DNA of 28,608 nucleotides from JACVRW01 sp036519295 (GTDB lineage: Bacteria; Actinomycetota; Thermoleophilia; Solirubrobacterales; Thermoleophilaceae), in assembly GCA_036519295.1 (NCBI GenBank), contig DATDLN010000015.1:1-28608 (forward strand), given 5' to 3'. How positions within the stretch are numbered: the first letter of the stretch is position 1; the number at the start of each line of letters is the position of its first letter. Below the pieces are notes generated by a model. That model searched no databases. It was not told the origin of the DNA and saw only the letters and a program-made list of their open reading frames with translations. A program made the translations under genes and the position numbers. Positions 20,974 through 28,441 of the stretch are shown here, piece after piece.

Positions 20974-22680
20974 TCAGCCGAAGGTGAACGCGTAGGCGCT
21001 CACGCCCGGGTCGACGCGGAGCGTCAGGCGCTGGTCCGCGACCTCGGGAAGGGAGAGGAGCGGATAGAGGCGCTGGCCGGCGACCGTCACGCGCCGCAGG
21101 GGCTCGCCGTCCAGCTGTACGTCGACGTCGTGCCGTCCCGGCCCACTCGCCGAGAGGACCAGGAAGACCTTGCGCGCCACCACCCGGGCATGGATCGCGG
21201 CGCCGCTCACCGCCGTGGCCGACTCCTCGTCCACTCGCCAGACCCCGCTGAGGGCGAACCGGCTCCGGGACAACTCGTTGCGTGGCGGCGGATAGCGGTT
21301 CGTTCCCGGACGGGGGCGCGACGGCACGAAGCCGCTCGCGCGGGCAAAGCCGAGGTAGGTCTCCGGCGTGGCCACGCCGGGGTCCGGGGTCTCGGTCCGG
21401 GCGCGCGTCATGTCGCCGAGGCGATCTCGACCCGCCTCGGCCAGGAGCGCCCGAATCGCGGTCTCGGTCTCTCCGTAGGCGCCCTCGCCGAAGTGCGTGT
21501 ACCGGACCCGCCCCCGAGCGTCGATCAGGTATTTGGCGGGCCAGTACTGGTTGCCCCAGGCGTTCCAGGTGTCGTAGGAGTTATCCTGAGCGACCGCATA
21601 GTGCAGCCGGTTCCGTCGCACGGCACGCTCGACGTTGTCGAGCTCCCGCTCGAACGTGAACTCGGGCGTGTGGACGCCTACGATCGTGAGCCCGTCGTCG
21701 CGGTAACGGGCGTCCCAGGCCCGCAGCTGCGGGAGCGTGCGGAGGCAGTTGATGCAGGTGTAGGTCCAGAAGTCGATCAGCACCACACGGCCGCGCAGCT
21801 CCTCCAGGCTAAGCGGACGGGCGCCCGGCGTGTTCAGCCAGTGATCGTTTCCGGTGAAGTCGGGCGCCGCGCCGAGTACGGGGAGATCGGCTCGGGGCCC
21901 AGCGCTCGCGGTACGCGAGGAGTCGAAGCGCGACGGGCCTCGGAGATCGGCCAGCCGGCGTTCGACGCCGGCGGAGCGCTCGATCGACCCGGTCGGATTC
22001 GACACGAGCGAGGGCAGCTCGTTTGCCAGCACCGTCTGGAAGCGGACGTCCAGCTCCGCGGCCATTGCCACGGCCGTGCCGATGAGGAGCACCCCGAGAG
22101 CGTGCTGGACGGTCGGGCCGTGGCCCGCCCGACGGATGCGGTCGACCGCGCGCCGGCCGCCGAAGGCCAGGAGCAGCATCACCGCCGCCGAGCCGGCCCC
22201 GTAGGCGAGGGCGAGGAGCACGAGGTCGGCCGAGGCGCCCTGCGTGGCCGAGACCGAGATCACGGCGGCAAGGATCGGTCCCGCGCAGGGGGCGTAGAGG
22301 AAGCCGAGAGCGCCTCCCACCAGCATTCCGGACCAGAAGCCGGTGCCGGCCGAGCGCGGCCCATGACGCCGGAGCGGGACGAAGGCGCGCTCCACGAGCA
22401 GTCCGAGCCGCGGCCACAGGAGCGCCAGCCCGAAGCCGCCGAGCACGACGATGGCCAGCGTGCGGGCGAAGCCATCCGCCAGCCCCACGCCGTCGATCAC
22501 GGAGGCGAGCGCGACGATCGTGATCGTGTGCGTGAGCACCAGCCCCGCGATCACGCCGAGCGGCCGTCGGCGACCGCCCGTGGCGCTGGCCGAAAGAAGC
22601 GCCGGCAGAACGGGCAGAACGCATGGGGTTACGGCCGTTCCCGCACCGGCGAGGATGGCGAAGATCACCAGGAGCGCCAT
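20974..22680 (-). CDS. dipZ: DipZ-type protein: CcdA membrane domain fused to a thioredoxin-like domain
   Basis: Passes reducing power across the membrane to extracytoplasmic thiols, including apocytochromes c. It is 568 residues. Residues 1-210 are a CcdA/DsbD-like domain of six helices with the redox cysteines in TPCVLP (Cys20) and APCAGP (Cys132). Residues about 265-420 are a TlpA-like thioredoxin with FWTYTCINCLRTLPQL (Cys309, Cys312) and cis-Pro381 in YWPAKYLID. A C-terminal beta-rich domain of about 130 residues follows, as in mycobacterial DipZ. The ATG at 22680 gives MALLVIFAILAGAGTAVTPC; the frame stays open to 23067, but that extension lies antisense to the next gene. It fits the cytochrome c of qcrC. 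Confidence 0.92.
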   Translation of the reverse strand: MALLVIFAILAGAGTAVTPCVLPVLPALLSASATGGRRRPLGVIAGLVLTHTITIVALASVIDGVGLADGFARTLAIVVLGGFGLALLWPRLGLLVERAFVPLRRHGPRSAGTGFWSGMLVGGALGFLYAPCAGPILAAVISVSATQGASADLVLLALAYGAGSAAVMLLLAFGGRRAVDRIRRAGHGPTVQHALGVLLIGTAVAMAAELDVRFQTVLANELPSLVSNPTGSIERSAGVERRLADLRGPSRFDSSRTASAGPRADLPVLGAAPDFTGNDHWLNTPGARPLSLEELRGRVVLIDFWTYTCINCLRTLPQLRAWDARYRDDGLTIVGVHTPEFTFERELDNVERAVRRNRLHYAVAQDNSYDTWNAWGNQYWPAKYLIDARGRVRYTHFGEGAYGETETAIRALLAEAGRDRLGDMTRARTETPDPGVATPETYLGFARASGFVPSRPRPGTNRYPPPRNELSRSRFALSGVWRVDEESATAVSGAAIHARVVARKVFLVLSASGPGRHDVDVQLDGEPLRRVTVAGQRLYPLLSLPEVADQRLTLRVDPGVSAYAFTFG

Positions 22681-22713
22681 CTGGGGCCCCAGTCTCGCCT
22701 GTGCTTCTTTCGA

Positions 22714-22741
22714 TTGCGTTAACGGTCGCGTCTGCCAAGAT
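22714..22741 (+). promoter_or_regulatory. Putative promoter of the fold-type IV PLP enzyme gene
   Basis: TTGCGT (22714-22719), 16 bases, CAAGAT (22736-22741), then eight bases to ATG 22750, in the 69-base divergent gap with dipZ. It is leaderless by spacing. Confidence 0.4.
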
Positions 22742-22749
22742 GGGCGCCC

Positions 22750-23562
22750 ATGGCCAAAGCTCCCGCGACCACCGCCGAGCTCGCCTGCATCGACGGGCAG
22801 ACCATGCCGGCCGACGAGGCGAGGATCCCGGCCACCGACGAAGGTCTCCTCCGCGGCGACGGCGCCTTCGAGGTCATTCGCGTATACGACGGGCGCCCCT
22901 TCGCCGTCGCCGATCACCTCGACCGGCTCGAGCGCTCCGGGGCCAACCTTCGGCTCCACGAGGTCCCCCGCGCGGACCTGGAGGCCGAGATCCCAGAGCT
23001 GCTTGCGGCTCGCGGGGGGTCCGAGTTCGACGGTTGTCTGCGAATCGTGCTGACCCGCGGCGGCCACCGCCTGCTCCTGACCGAGCCGCTGCCGCCCAGC
23101 CCCGACCGCATCCGGCTCGGGGTGGTGGAGTACGCGCCCAGCCGGGTACTCGACGGCGTCAAGTCACTGTCCTACGCCGGGAACATGCTCGCCAGCAGGC
23201 TGGCTCGCGAGCGCGGCTTCGACGAAGCCCTGCTCGTCACGCCTCACGGCCGGGTGCTCGAGGCTCCAACCTCCTCAATGTTCTGGGTCGACGCCGAGGG
23301 GACGCTGTGTACGCCGCCGCTCGACGAGCACATTCTCGCGTCGATTACGCGCGCCCGCGTGATGGAGGTCGTGCCGGTGACCGAGCGCCCCTGCACGATG
23401 GAGGATCTCCGGGCCGCCCGCGAGGCGTTCCTCGCCTCCACGACCCGCGAGGCTCAGTCGATCGCCGCGATCGAGGACATTGAGCTGCCCGAGGGCGAGC
23501 GTACGCGCGAGGCCATGCAGAAGGTGGGTGCAAGGATCGCGGCCGAGCTGGGCAGCTCCTAG
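22750..23562 (+). CDS. Fold-type IV PLP enzyme: aminodeoxychorismate lyase or branched-chain/D-amino acid aminotransferase-like
   Basis: 270 residues. Family motifs: DEGLLRGDGAFEVIRVYDGR (30-49), HLDRLERSG, Schiff-base Lys138 in VKSLSYAGNMLASRLA, GRVLEAPTSSMFWV with the PLP-ring Glu, and FLASTTREAQSI near the C-terminus. This fold includes 4-amino-4-deoxychorismate lyase (PabC), branched-chain aminotransferase (IlvE) and D-amino acid transaminase, which cannot be separated safely by eye. The compact length and the lack of an IlvE-like N-terminus favour PabC or a PabC-like protein. It is monocistronic, with a divergent dipZ upstream and a tiny opposing gene just downstream. A 10-base palindrome (AGTGGCCACT, 23561-23570) follows the stop. 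Confidence 0.85.
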   Translation: MAKAPATTAELACIDGQTMPADEARIPATDEGLLRGDGAFEVIRVYDGRPFAVADHLDRLERSGANLRLHEVPRADLEAEIPELLAARGGSEFDGCLRIVLTRGGHRLLLTEPLPPSPDRIRLGVVEYAPSRVLDGVKSLSYAGNMLASRLARERGFDEALLVTPHGRVLEAPTSSMFWVDAEGTLCTPPLDEHILASITRARVMEVVPVTERPCTMEDLRAAREAFLASTTREAQSIAAIEDIELPEGERTREAMQKVGARIAAELGSS

Positions 23563-23569
23563 TGGCCAC

Positions 23570-23701
23570 TTAGGGCCGGTCGCGCGGCCGTCCGTCGATC
23601 TGGTGCGTCAGGTACCAGACCACGTGCTTTGCGACGTCTGTCGCCAGTCCGAGCACGCCCGCCGCGCCTCCCAGGAGCTTCATGGCCATGTCACCGACCA
23701 T
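23570..23701 (-). CDS. Very short gene of 43 codons (39 from an internal start), unknown function
   Basis: The reverse strand reads MVGDMAMKLLGGAAGVLGLA then TDVAKHVVWYLTHQIDGRPR and DRP, stop TAA at 23572-23570. It fills almost exactly the gap between the PLP-enzyme gene and the epimerase gene and has the high third-position GC of real genes here. Residues 7-33 could form a hydrophobic or amphipathic helix, ending in a basic tail. A near-consensus -10 TATCAT (23705 to 23700, reverse strand) lies ten bases before an internal ATG at 23689 (MAMKLLGG), the same spacing as other leaderless starts in the window, so the 39-residue form may be the true one. No family was recognised; no protein evidence is available. 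Confidence 0.5.
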   Translation of the reverse strand: MVGDMAMKLLGGAAGVLGLATDVAKHVVWYLTHQIDGRPRDRP

Positions 23702-23718
23702 GATAGGGCCACTTTCTG

Positions 23719-24792
23719 ATGCCTGTGCGGATTGTCACGATCATCGGCAACCGACCGCAGTTCGTGAAGGCGGCCGCGGTCTCGCGCAAGCTGCGCGAGA
23801 GGCACGAGGAGCTGATCGTCCACACCGGTCAGCACTACGACGACGAGCTGTCGCGGATCTTCTTCGACGAGCTCGGCGTGCCGGCTCCGGAGCGCCAGTT
23901 GGGCGCGGGATCCGGCTCGAACACGGCCCAGACGGCGCGCATCCTGGCCGCGCTCGAACCGGTGCTGGACGAGTTGCGGCCCGCTCTCGCACTCGTCTAT
24001 GGCGACACCAACTCCACGCTCGCCGGCGCGCTCGCGGCCGCCCAGGCCGGGATTCCGGTGGGGCACGTCGAGGCCGGCATGCGGTCATTCGACCGGACGA
24101 TGCCCGAGGAGCTGAACCGTGTCCTGACCGACCATGCGAGCGATCTGCTGCTGTGCTCCACCGAGACGGCGGTCGGCAACCTCGAGCGTGAGGGAACGCG
24201 CGGCGAGGCGCATCTGGTGGGCGACGTGATGGCGGACGTGTCGCTCGCCTTCCGCGACATCGCAGCCGAGCGCTCGACGGTCCTTCGCGATCTCGAGCTC
24301 GAGTCAGGCTCCTACCTCGCCGTGACGGCCCACCGAGCGGGCAACGTCGACCCGCCGGAGCGGTTGGGTCTGCTGGTCGCCCTGCTCGAGGCGCTTCCCC
24401 GGCCAGTGGTCTTACCGATCCACCCGCGCACGCGCGCGCGGCTCGAGGAGGCCGCGTTGCTCGATCGCCTGGACGGCCTCCGGGTCGTTCCCCCGCTCGG
24501 CTACCTCGACTTCCTCGAGCTCGCCCGGCACGCGCGCGCCGTGCTCACCGATTCGGGCGGGGTGCAGAAGGAGGCCTACCTGCTGGGTGTTCCCTGCGTG
24601 ACGCTGCGGGACACCACAGAATGGGTGGAGACGGTGCAGGCGGGCTGGAACGTGCTGGTGGACCTCGATCGCGACGCGGCGCTCGCGGCACTCGAGCGGC
24701 GCCCGCCGGCCGAGCGGCCCGAGCTTTTCGGCGGCGGACGCGCCTCAGACCGGGTTTGCGAGGTTGTGGCCGCCTACACTGCCCGGCTGTGA
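23719..24792 (+). CDS. wecB: Non-hydrolysing UDP-N-acetylglucosamine 2-epimerase (WecB/WbpI family)
   Basis: Interconverts UDP-GlcNAc-type and UDP-ManNAc-type sugars through an anti elimination and re-addition of UDP. It is 357 residues, GT-B-like fold. Motifs: IIGNRPQFVKAAAV (9-22), HTGQHYDDELSRIFF, YGDTNSTLAGALAA, VGHVEAGMRSFDRTMPEELN, VTAHRAGNVD and LTDSGGVQKEAYLLGVP. The sequence TTEWVETVQAGWNVLV after the UDP-binding loop is more like WbpI/archaeal enzymes than E. coli WecB, as I recall them, which fits the downstream genes for a 2,3-diacetamido-uronic acid. ATG 23719 opens the nucleotide-sugar cluster. Confidence 0.92.
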   Translation: MPVRIVTIIGNRPQFVKAAAVSRKLRERHEELIVHTGQHYDDELSRIFFDELGVPAPERQLGAGSGSNTAQTARILAALEPVLDELRPALALVYGDTNSTLAGALAAAQAGIPVGHVEAGMRSFDRTMPEELNRVLTDHASDLLLCSTETAVGNLEREGTRGEAHLVGDVMADVSLAFRDIAAERSTVLRDLELESGSYLAVTAHRAGNVDPPERLGLLVALLEALPRPVVLPIHPRTRARLEEAALLDRLDGLRVVPPLGYLDFLELARHARAVLTDSGGVQKEAYLLGVPCVTLRDTTEWVETVQAGWNVLVDLDRDAALAALERRPPAERPELFGGGRASDRVCEVVAAYTARL

Positions 24793-24805
24793 TGGGTGGC
24801 GATAC

Positions 24806-25924
24806 ATGAGAATCGGCATCGTCGGGTTGGGGTACGTCGGCCTGCCGCTCGGCGTGGCCTTCTGCGAGGCGGGCCAAGAGGTTGTCGGAGTGGACACCGA
24901 CGCCCGGGTCGTCGAGGCGCTCGGGCGCGGCGAGTCGCACGTCGAGGACGTCCCCGCGGACTCGCTGCGAGCGGTGTCCGACCGCTTCCAGGTCAGTACC
25001 CGCTACGCGGAGCTGGCGAAGGTCGATGCCGTGGTGGTGGCGGTGCCCACCCCGCTCACACGAAATCGAGAGCCCGACCTGGGCCCGCTCGTGGCCGCCG
25101 GGACGGCGCTCGCCGGAGTGCTCCAGAAGGACCAGGTCGTGGTGCTCGAGTCGACCACCTACCCGGGTACCACGCGCGAGCGCTTCGTGCCCCTGCTGGA
25201 GGAGTCGGGGCTGGCAGCGGGGAAGGATTTCTTCGCGGCCTTCTCGCCCGAGCGCACCGACCCCGGACGAACCGACTACACGCTGCGGACCACTCCCAAG
25301 ATCGTGGGCGGTCTGACCGACGAGTGCCTGAGGCGGGCCGTCGAGCTGTACGAGCTCGTTTGCGATGAGGTGGTGTCGATGTCGACGCCGGAGGCGGCGG
25401 AGCTCAGCAAGCTGCTCGAAAACGTCTTCCGCTCGGTGAACATCGCCCTCGTCAACGAGCTCGCGATCCCGTGCGACCGGATGGGCATCGACGTCTGGGA
25501 GGTCGTCGAGGCCGCCGCAACGAAGCCCTACGGGTTCATGTCTTTCAAGCCCGGTCCGGGGATGGCGGGGCACTGCCTCCCGGTGGATCCGTTCTACCTC
25601 GCCTGGCGCGCTCGTGAGTTCGACACCCAGACGGAGTTCATCGAGCTCGCGGGGGAGGTCAACCAGCGGCTGCCATATTTCTGCGTGGAGAAGATCGCGC
25701 GGGCGCTGAACGACCATTCGAAGCCGGTGCGCGGCTCGCGCGTGGCGATCGTGGGCGTGTCGTACAAGCCCGGCGTGGGCGACCTGCGCGAGTCGCCGGC
25801 CATCAAGATCATGCGCCTGCTGCGGGAGCAGGGGGCGGAGGTGAGCTACCACGACGACTACCTGCCGCAGCTGGCCGAGCTCGGGCTTCGCTCGGAGTGC
25901 CGGAGGACGCCGACTGTACGGTGA
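24806..25924 (+). CDS. UDP-N-acetyl-hexosamine 6-dehydrogenase (WbpA/WecC family), C-terminus lost to a frameshift
   Basis: Oxidises C6 of a UDP-HexNAc to the uronic acid with two NAD+. Rossmann motif IGIVGLGYVGLPLGVAF (3-19), VVAVPTPLTRNREPDL, ESTTYPGTT, FSPERTDPG, Lys202 in SKLLENVFRSVNIALVNELA, catalytic Cys257 in GPGMAGHCLPVDPFYL, and VSYKPGVGDLRESPA in the C-terminal UDP-binding domain. ATG 24806 is preferred over an in-frame start at 24764. The reading frame ends early at 25924 after LGLRSE with an unrelated tail (CRRTPTVR); the missing C-terminus continues in another frame to 26040 (see the next entry). WbpA and WecC activities cannot be told apart by eye. Confidence 0.88.
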   Translation: MRIGIVGLGYVGLPLGVAFCEAGQEVVGVDTDARVVEALGRGESHVEDVPADSLRAVSDRFQVSTRYAELAKVDAVVVAVPTPLTRNREPDLGPLVAAGTALAGVLQKDQVVVLESTTYPGTTRERFVPLLEESGLAAGKDFFAAFSPERTDPGRTDYTLRTTPKIVGGLTDECLRRAVELYELVCDEVVSMSTPEAAELSKLLENVFRSVNIALVNELAIPCDRMGIDVWEVVEAAATKPYGFMSFKPGPGMAGHCLPVDPFYLAWRAREFDTQTEFIELAGEVNQRLPYFCVEKIARALNDHSKPVRGSRVAIVGVSYKPGVGDLRESPAIKIMRLLREQGAEVSYHDDYLPQLAELGLRSECRRTPTVR

Positions 25925-26040
25925 TCGTGACTGCGCATGCGGATCTGGACGTGGAGCGGATCGTGCGCGAGTCGGCGCTGGTGGTCGACTTCCGAGGCGT
26001 CACGCGCGGCATCGAGGCCCCGAACCTGGTGCGCCTGTGA
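25897..26040 (+). pseudogene. Frameshifted C-terminal 47 codons of the UDP-sugar dehydrogenase
   Basis: Read one base out of register, the sequence gives VPEDADCTVIVTAHADLDVE followed by RIVRESALVVDFRGVTRGIE and APNLVRL, then TGA 26038-26040. This is the expected end of the family (TVIVTAH, then a VVDFRG/VVDTRN strand) and would restore the enzyme to about 411 residues. Its TGA overlaps the GTG of the next gene (GTGA), as at other junctions here, showing that the intact gene ended at 26040. One base is missing near 25890-25897 (after GLRS). It could be a sequencing or assembly error or a true mutation; no slippery heptamer is visible. Confidence 0.8.
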
Positions 26041-27032
26041 CGCGAGTCGGGGTCGTGGGCCTCGGATACTGGGGCCCCAACCTCGCGCGAAACTTCGACC
26101 GTCTCCCGGGCGCCGAGCTGGCATGGCTGTGCGACGAGTCGGGCGACGTCCTGGAGCGTCTCGGCCGCGCGTTTCCCTCCGCCCGGCCGACCGCTTCCCT
26201 CGCCGACCTCCTCAGCGACGAGTCGCTCGACGCGGTCGCGCTCGCCACCCCGGTGTCGACACACGCAGAGCTGGCGCGCCGCGTGCTCGAGGCCGGTAAG
26301 CACTGCTTCGTGGAGAAGCCGCTCGGACAGTCGGTCGAGGAGGCCGAGCGGGTGGTCGTGGCCGCGAGCGCCGCAGGCCGGGTCCTCATGGTCGGGCACC
26401 TGCTCGAGTACCACCCGGGGGTCGAGAGGATGAACGAGCTGATCGAGGCCGGGGAGCTCGGCGAGGTGCGCTACATCTACTCGAACCGGCTCAACCTGGG
26501 GCAGTTGCGGCGTGATGAGAACGCGCTTTGGTCGCTCGGCGCGCACGACGTGTCGGTGATCCTGCGGCTCGCGGCCGAGGAGCCGTACGAGTGCCGCGCG
26601 GTTGGCGAGAGCTACGTGAACCAGGGCGTCGAGGACGTCGTGTTCTGCTACCTGCGCTTTCCCTCGGGGCTTGCCGCGCACATGCACCTGTCCTGGCTCG
26701 ATCCGCACAAGGAGCGTCGCTTCACGGTCGTCGGCTCGAAGCGGATGGCGACCTTCGACGACGTGGAGCTCGAACGCAAGCTCTCGGTCTACGACAAGGG
26801 CTTCGACGAGGACTATTCGTCCTACGGCGAGTACATAGCGCGCTCGGGCGACATCTTCTCGCCGCACGTGCCGAACGAGGAGCCGCTGCGGATCGAGTGC
26901 CGTCACTTCGTCGAGTGCGTGCGCGGCGGGGTGAACCCACGCTCCGGAGGGGAATCTGGACTGCGGGTGGTGCGGGTGCTCGAGGCGCTCGAGCGGTCGC
27001 TGCGGGAGAGCTCGCGTGCTGCGCCCGTCTGA
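26037..27032 (+). CDS. Gfo/Idh/MocA-family UDP-sugar oxidoreductase (WlbA/WbpB-like)
   Basis: 331 residues. N-terminal NAD-binding fold VGVVGLGYWGPNLARNFDRL (4-23), the substrate/cofactor motif HCFVEKPLGQS with Lys94, VGHLLEYHPGVERM, and the catalytic-His helix LWSLGAHDVSVIL. GHLLEYHP and YIYSNRLNLGQLRRDEN are typical of WlbA/WbpB proteins, which oxidise C3 of UDP-GlcNAcA to the 3-keto sugar. GTG 26037 overlaps the end of the dehydrogenase gene, whose uronic acid product would be its substrate; the 3' end overlaps the acetyltransferase by 17 bases. The substrate assignment is inference from sequence type and neighbours. Confidence 0.87.
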   Translation: MTRVGVVGLGYWGPNLARNFDRLPGAELAWLCDESGDVLERLGRAFPSARPTASLADLLSDESLDAVALATPVSTHAELARRVLEAGKHCFVEKPLGQSVEEAERVVVAASAAGRVLMVGHLLEYHPGVERMNELIEAGELGEVRYIYSNRLNLGQLRRDENALWSLGAHDVSVILRLAAEEPYECRAVGESYVNQGVEDVVFCYLRFPSGLAAHMHLSWLDPHKERRFTVVGSKRMATFDDVELERKLSVYDKGFDEDYSSYGEYIARSGDIFSPHVPNEEPLRIECRHFVECVRGGVNPRSGGESGLRVVRVLEALERSLRESSRAAPV

Positions 27033-27717
27033 GCGTGCCCCCGGCCTGCTGGTCGGGGAGGGCGTGGAGCTGCCCGATGCGATCGAGATCGGCGCCAACG
27101 TGGTCCTGCATGCCGGCACCCGGCTCGGCGAGGGAGTATGGCTTGGCGACGGCTGCGTCGTCGGAAGGCAGCCGCTGCTCGGGCCGGGCTCCAGCGCCAA
27201 CCGCGAGCCCGCGGGCCCGGCGATCCTCGAGCGGGACGTGAGCGTGGGGGCGGGAACGGTGATTCTCGCGGGCGCTCGCATCGGCGCGGGTTGCGTGGTC
27301 GCCGACCAGGCCCAGGTCCGCGAGCGGGCGGAGATCGGCGCCGGCACGGTCGTGGGACGTGGGGTCGCGGTCGACAACGACGTGCGCGTCGGCAAGCGCG
27401 TGCGCCTCCAGACCGGCGCCTACATCACGGCTTGGTCGGTGGTCGAGGACGACGTCTTCGTCGCCCCGAGTGTGACGCTCACGAACGACCAGACGATGGG
27501 CCGGCGACGTGCCGGCGAGGAGCTGCGCGGCGCCGTGCTGCGGCGCGCGTGCCGGGTCGGAGGCGGTGCGGTGCTGCTGCCCGGCGTGGAGGTGGGCGAC
27601 GAGGCCGTCGTGGCCGCCGGCGCGGTGGTCACGCGCGACGTCCCGCCGCGGACGCTCGTAATGGGCGTTCCGGCGCGGGTCGTGCGGGACCTGCCCGAGG
27701 AGGAGCTGCTCCCGTGA
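27016..27717 (+). CDS. Left-handed beta-helix N-acetyltransferase (WlbB/WbpD-like)
   Basis: 233 residues with at least seven imperfect hexapeptide turns (IGANVVLHAGTRLGEGVWLG, VSVGAGTVILAGARIGAGCV and others). The loop DDVFVAPSVTLTNDQTMGRR (about 148-167) and AWSVVEDDVFV match WbpD/WlbB enzymes that acetylate the 3-amino group of UDP-GlcNAc3NA with acetyl-CoA. The N-terminal 30 residues and the extra turns make it somewhat longer than WlbB (about 190). GTG 27016 lies inside the end of the oxidoreductase gene; a GTGA overlap leads into the next gene. The missing partner is the 3-aminotransferase (WlbC/WbpE). Confidence 0.85.
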   Translation: MLRPSERAPGLLVGEGVELPDAIEIGANVVLHAGTRLGEGVWLGDGCVVGRQPLLGPGSSANREPAGPAILERDVSVGAGTVILAGARIGAGCVVADQAQVRERAEIGAGTVVGRGVAVDNDVRVGKRVRLQTGAYITAWSVVEDDVFVAPSVTLTNDQTMGRRRAGEELRGAVLRRACRVGGGAVLLPGVEVGDEAVVAAGAVVTRDVPPRTLVMGVPARVVRDLPEEELLP

Positions 27718-28364
27718 GGCTGCGCCGGCGCGCGGCGTTTTCCCCGGGCCGCGGAACGGCGATTCTTGGCGGACTCGCCACCGCGGCGGTGGCGGGAGTC
27801 GTGATCGGCGAGATCGGCCGCGTCTGGCGGCGCGGCTCCGCTCCGCTGCCGCAGGAGACCGAGCACCTGCTCGCGGCTGCCGAGGAGGCTGTGGCGGAGA
27901 CGGCCGAGGTCGCGCGGGCCGGCTACCGCGAGGTCTCGACGCGAGAGAACTCGATGTTCAACCTGCTCACCTCGTTCGCCGCGACGTTCATCGCGGTGCG
28001 CTCGATCACCTACGTGCTCCGGGATCGCCGGAGGGTTGGGCCGTTCCGGAACGTCCGCGTCGGGCGGCGTCACATCCACCACTTCGTGCCGGGCATCGTG
28101 ATCGCCTTCGCCGCCGGGAGCGGCGCCATCCTCACCCGCAGCGAGGGGTTCGAGCCCTGGCTCGCCATGCCCTTCGGGGTCGGGATGGGCCTCACGCTGG
28201 ACGAGTCGGCCCTGCTGCTGGAGCTGGAGGACGTCTACTGGAGCCGCGAGGGACTCCTGAGCGTGCAGATCACTCTGGCGGTGATGTCGCTGCTGGGCGC
28301 CCTGGCGCTTGGGCTGCGCTTCCTGCGCCGCGGCGAACAGGTGGTGCTCGAGCAGTCCGAGTGA
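27714..28364 (+). CDS. Integral membrane protein of unknown function
   Basis: 216 residues from GTG 27714 (overlapping the previous TGA). A basic N-terminus precedes a helix (GGLATAAVAGVVIGEIG), a soluble helical segment and three or four further membrane helices. The central motif VGRRHIHHFVPGIVIAFAAG, then PFGVGMGLTLDESALLLELE and DVYWSREG, recurs in actinobacterial integral membrane proteins of unknown role, as I recall; the His-His and acidic residues at the membrane edge could bind metal. The frame is open further upstream (to 27138), but that part is antisense-like shadow of the acetyltransferase gene. It ends the nucleotide-sugar cluster. Confidence 0.75.
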   Translation: MRLRRRAAFSPGRGTAILGGLATAAVAGVVIGEIGRVWRRGSAPLPQETEHLLAAAEEAVAETAEVARAGYREVSTRENSMFNLLTSFAATFIAVRSITYVLRDRRRVGPFRNVRVGRRHIHHFVPGIVIAFAAGSGAILTRSEGFEPWLAMPFGVGMGLTLDESALLLELEDVYWSREGLLSVQITLAVMSLLGALALGLRFLRRGEQVVLEQSE

Positions 28365-28414
28365 CTCCGCGCCCTGCAAGACCCCGCCCGCGGTGGCCGC
28401 CCGGTCCCAACACG

Positions 28415-28426
28415 ACCGCCGGCGGT
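28415..28426. other. Perfect 12-base GC palindrome after the sugar cluster
   Basis: ACCGCCGGCGGT is its own reverse complement, followed by GCTTTCATT. It may be the stem of a weak terminator for the cluster or an operator for the following gene, whose ATG is 16 bases downstream. GC-rich background makes chance plausible. Confidence 0.25.
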
Positions 28427-28441
28427 GCTTTCATTCCGGCC

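Noticed and set aside
22681..23067. N-terminal extension of the DipZ frame
   Set aside because: It lies antisense to the start of the PLP-enzyme gene, and the conserved CcdA N-terminus begins at ATG 22680.
25890..25900. Programmed -1 ribosomal frameshift in the dehydrogenase
   Set aside because: No X-XXY-YYZ slippery heptamer or clear downstream hairpin is visible, and the family is not known to use one; a base deletion or sequence error is simpler.
27138..27713. Upstream extension giving a 408-residue version of the last membrane protein
   Set aside because: The added part is an out-of-frame shadow of the hexapeptide acetyltransferase (Arg/Gly-rich, no repeats); GTG 27714 in a GTGA overlap is a normal start here.
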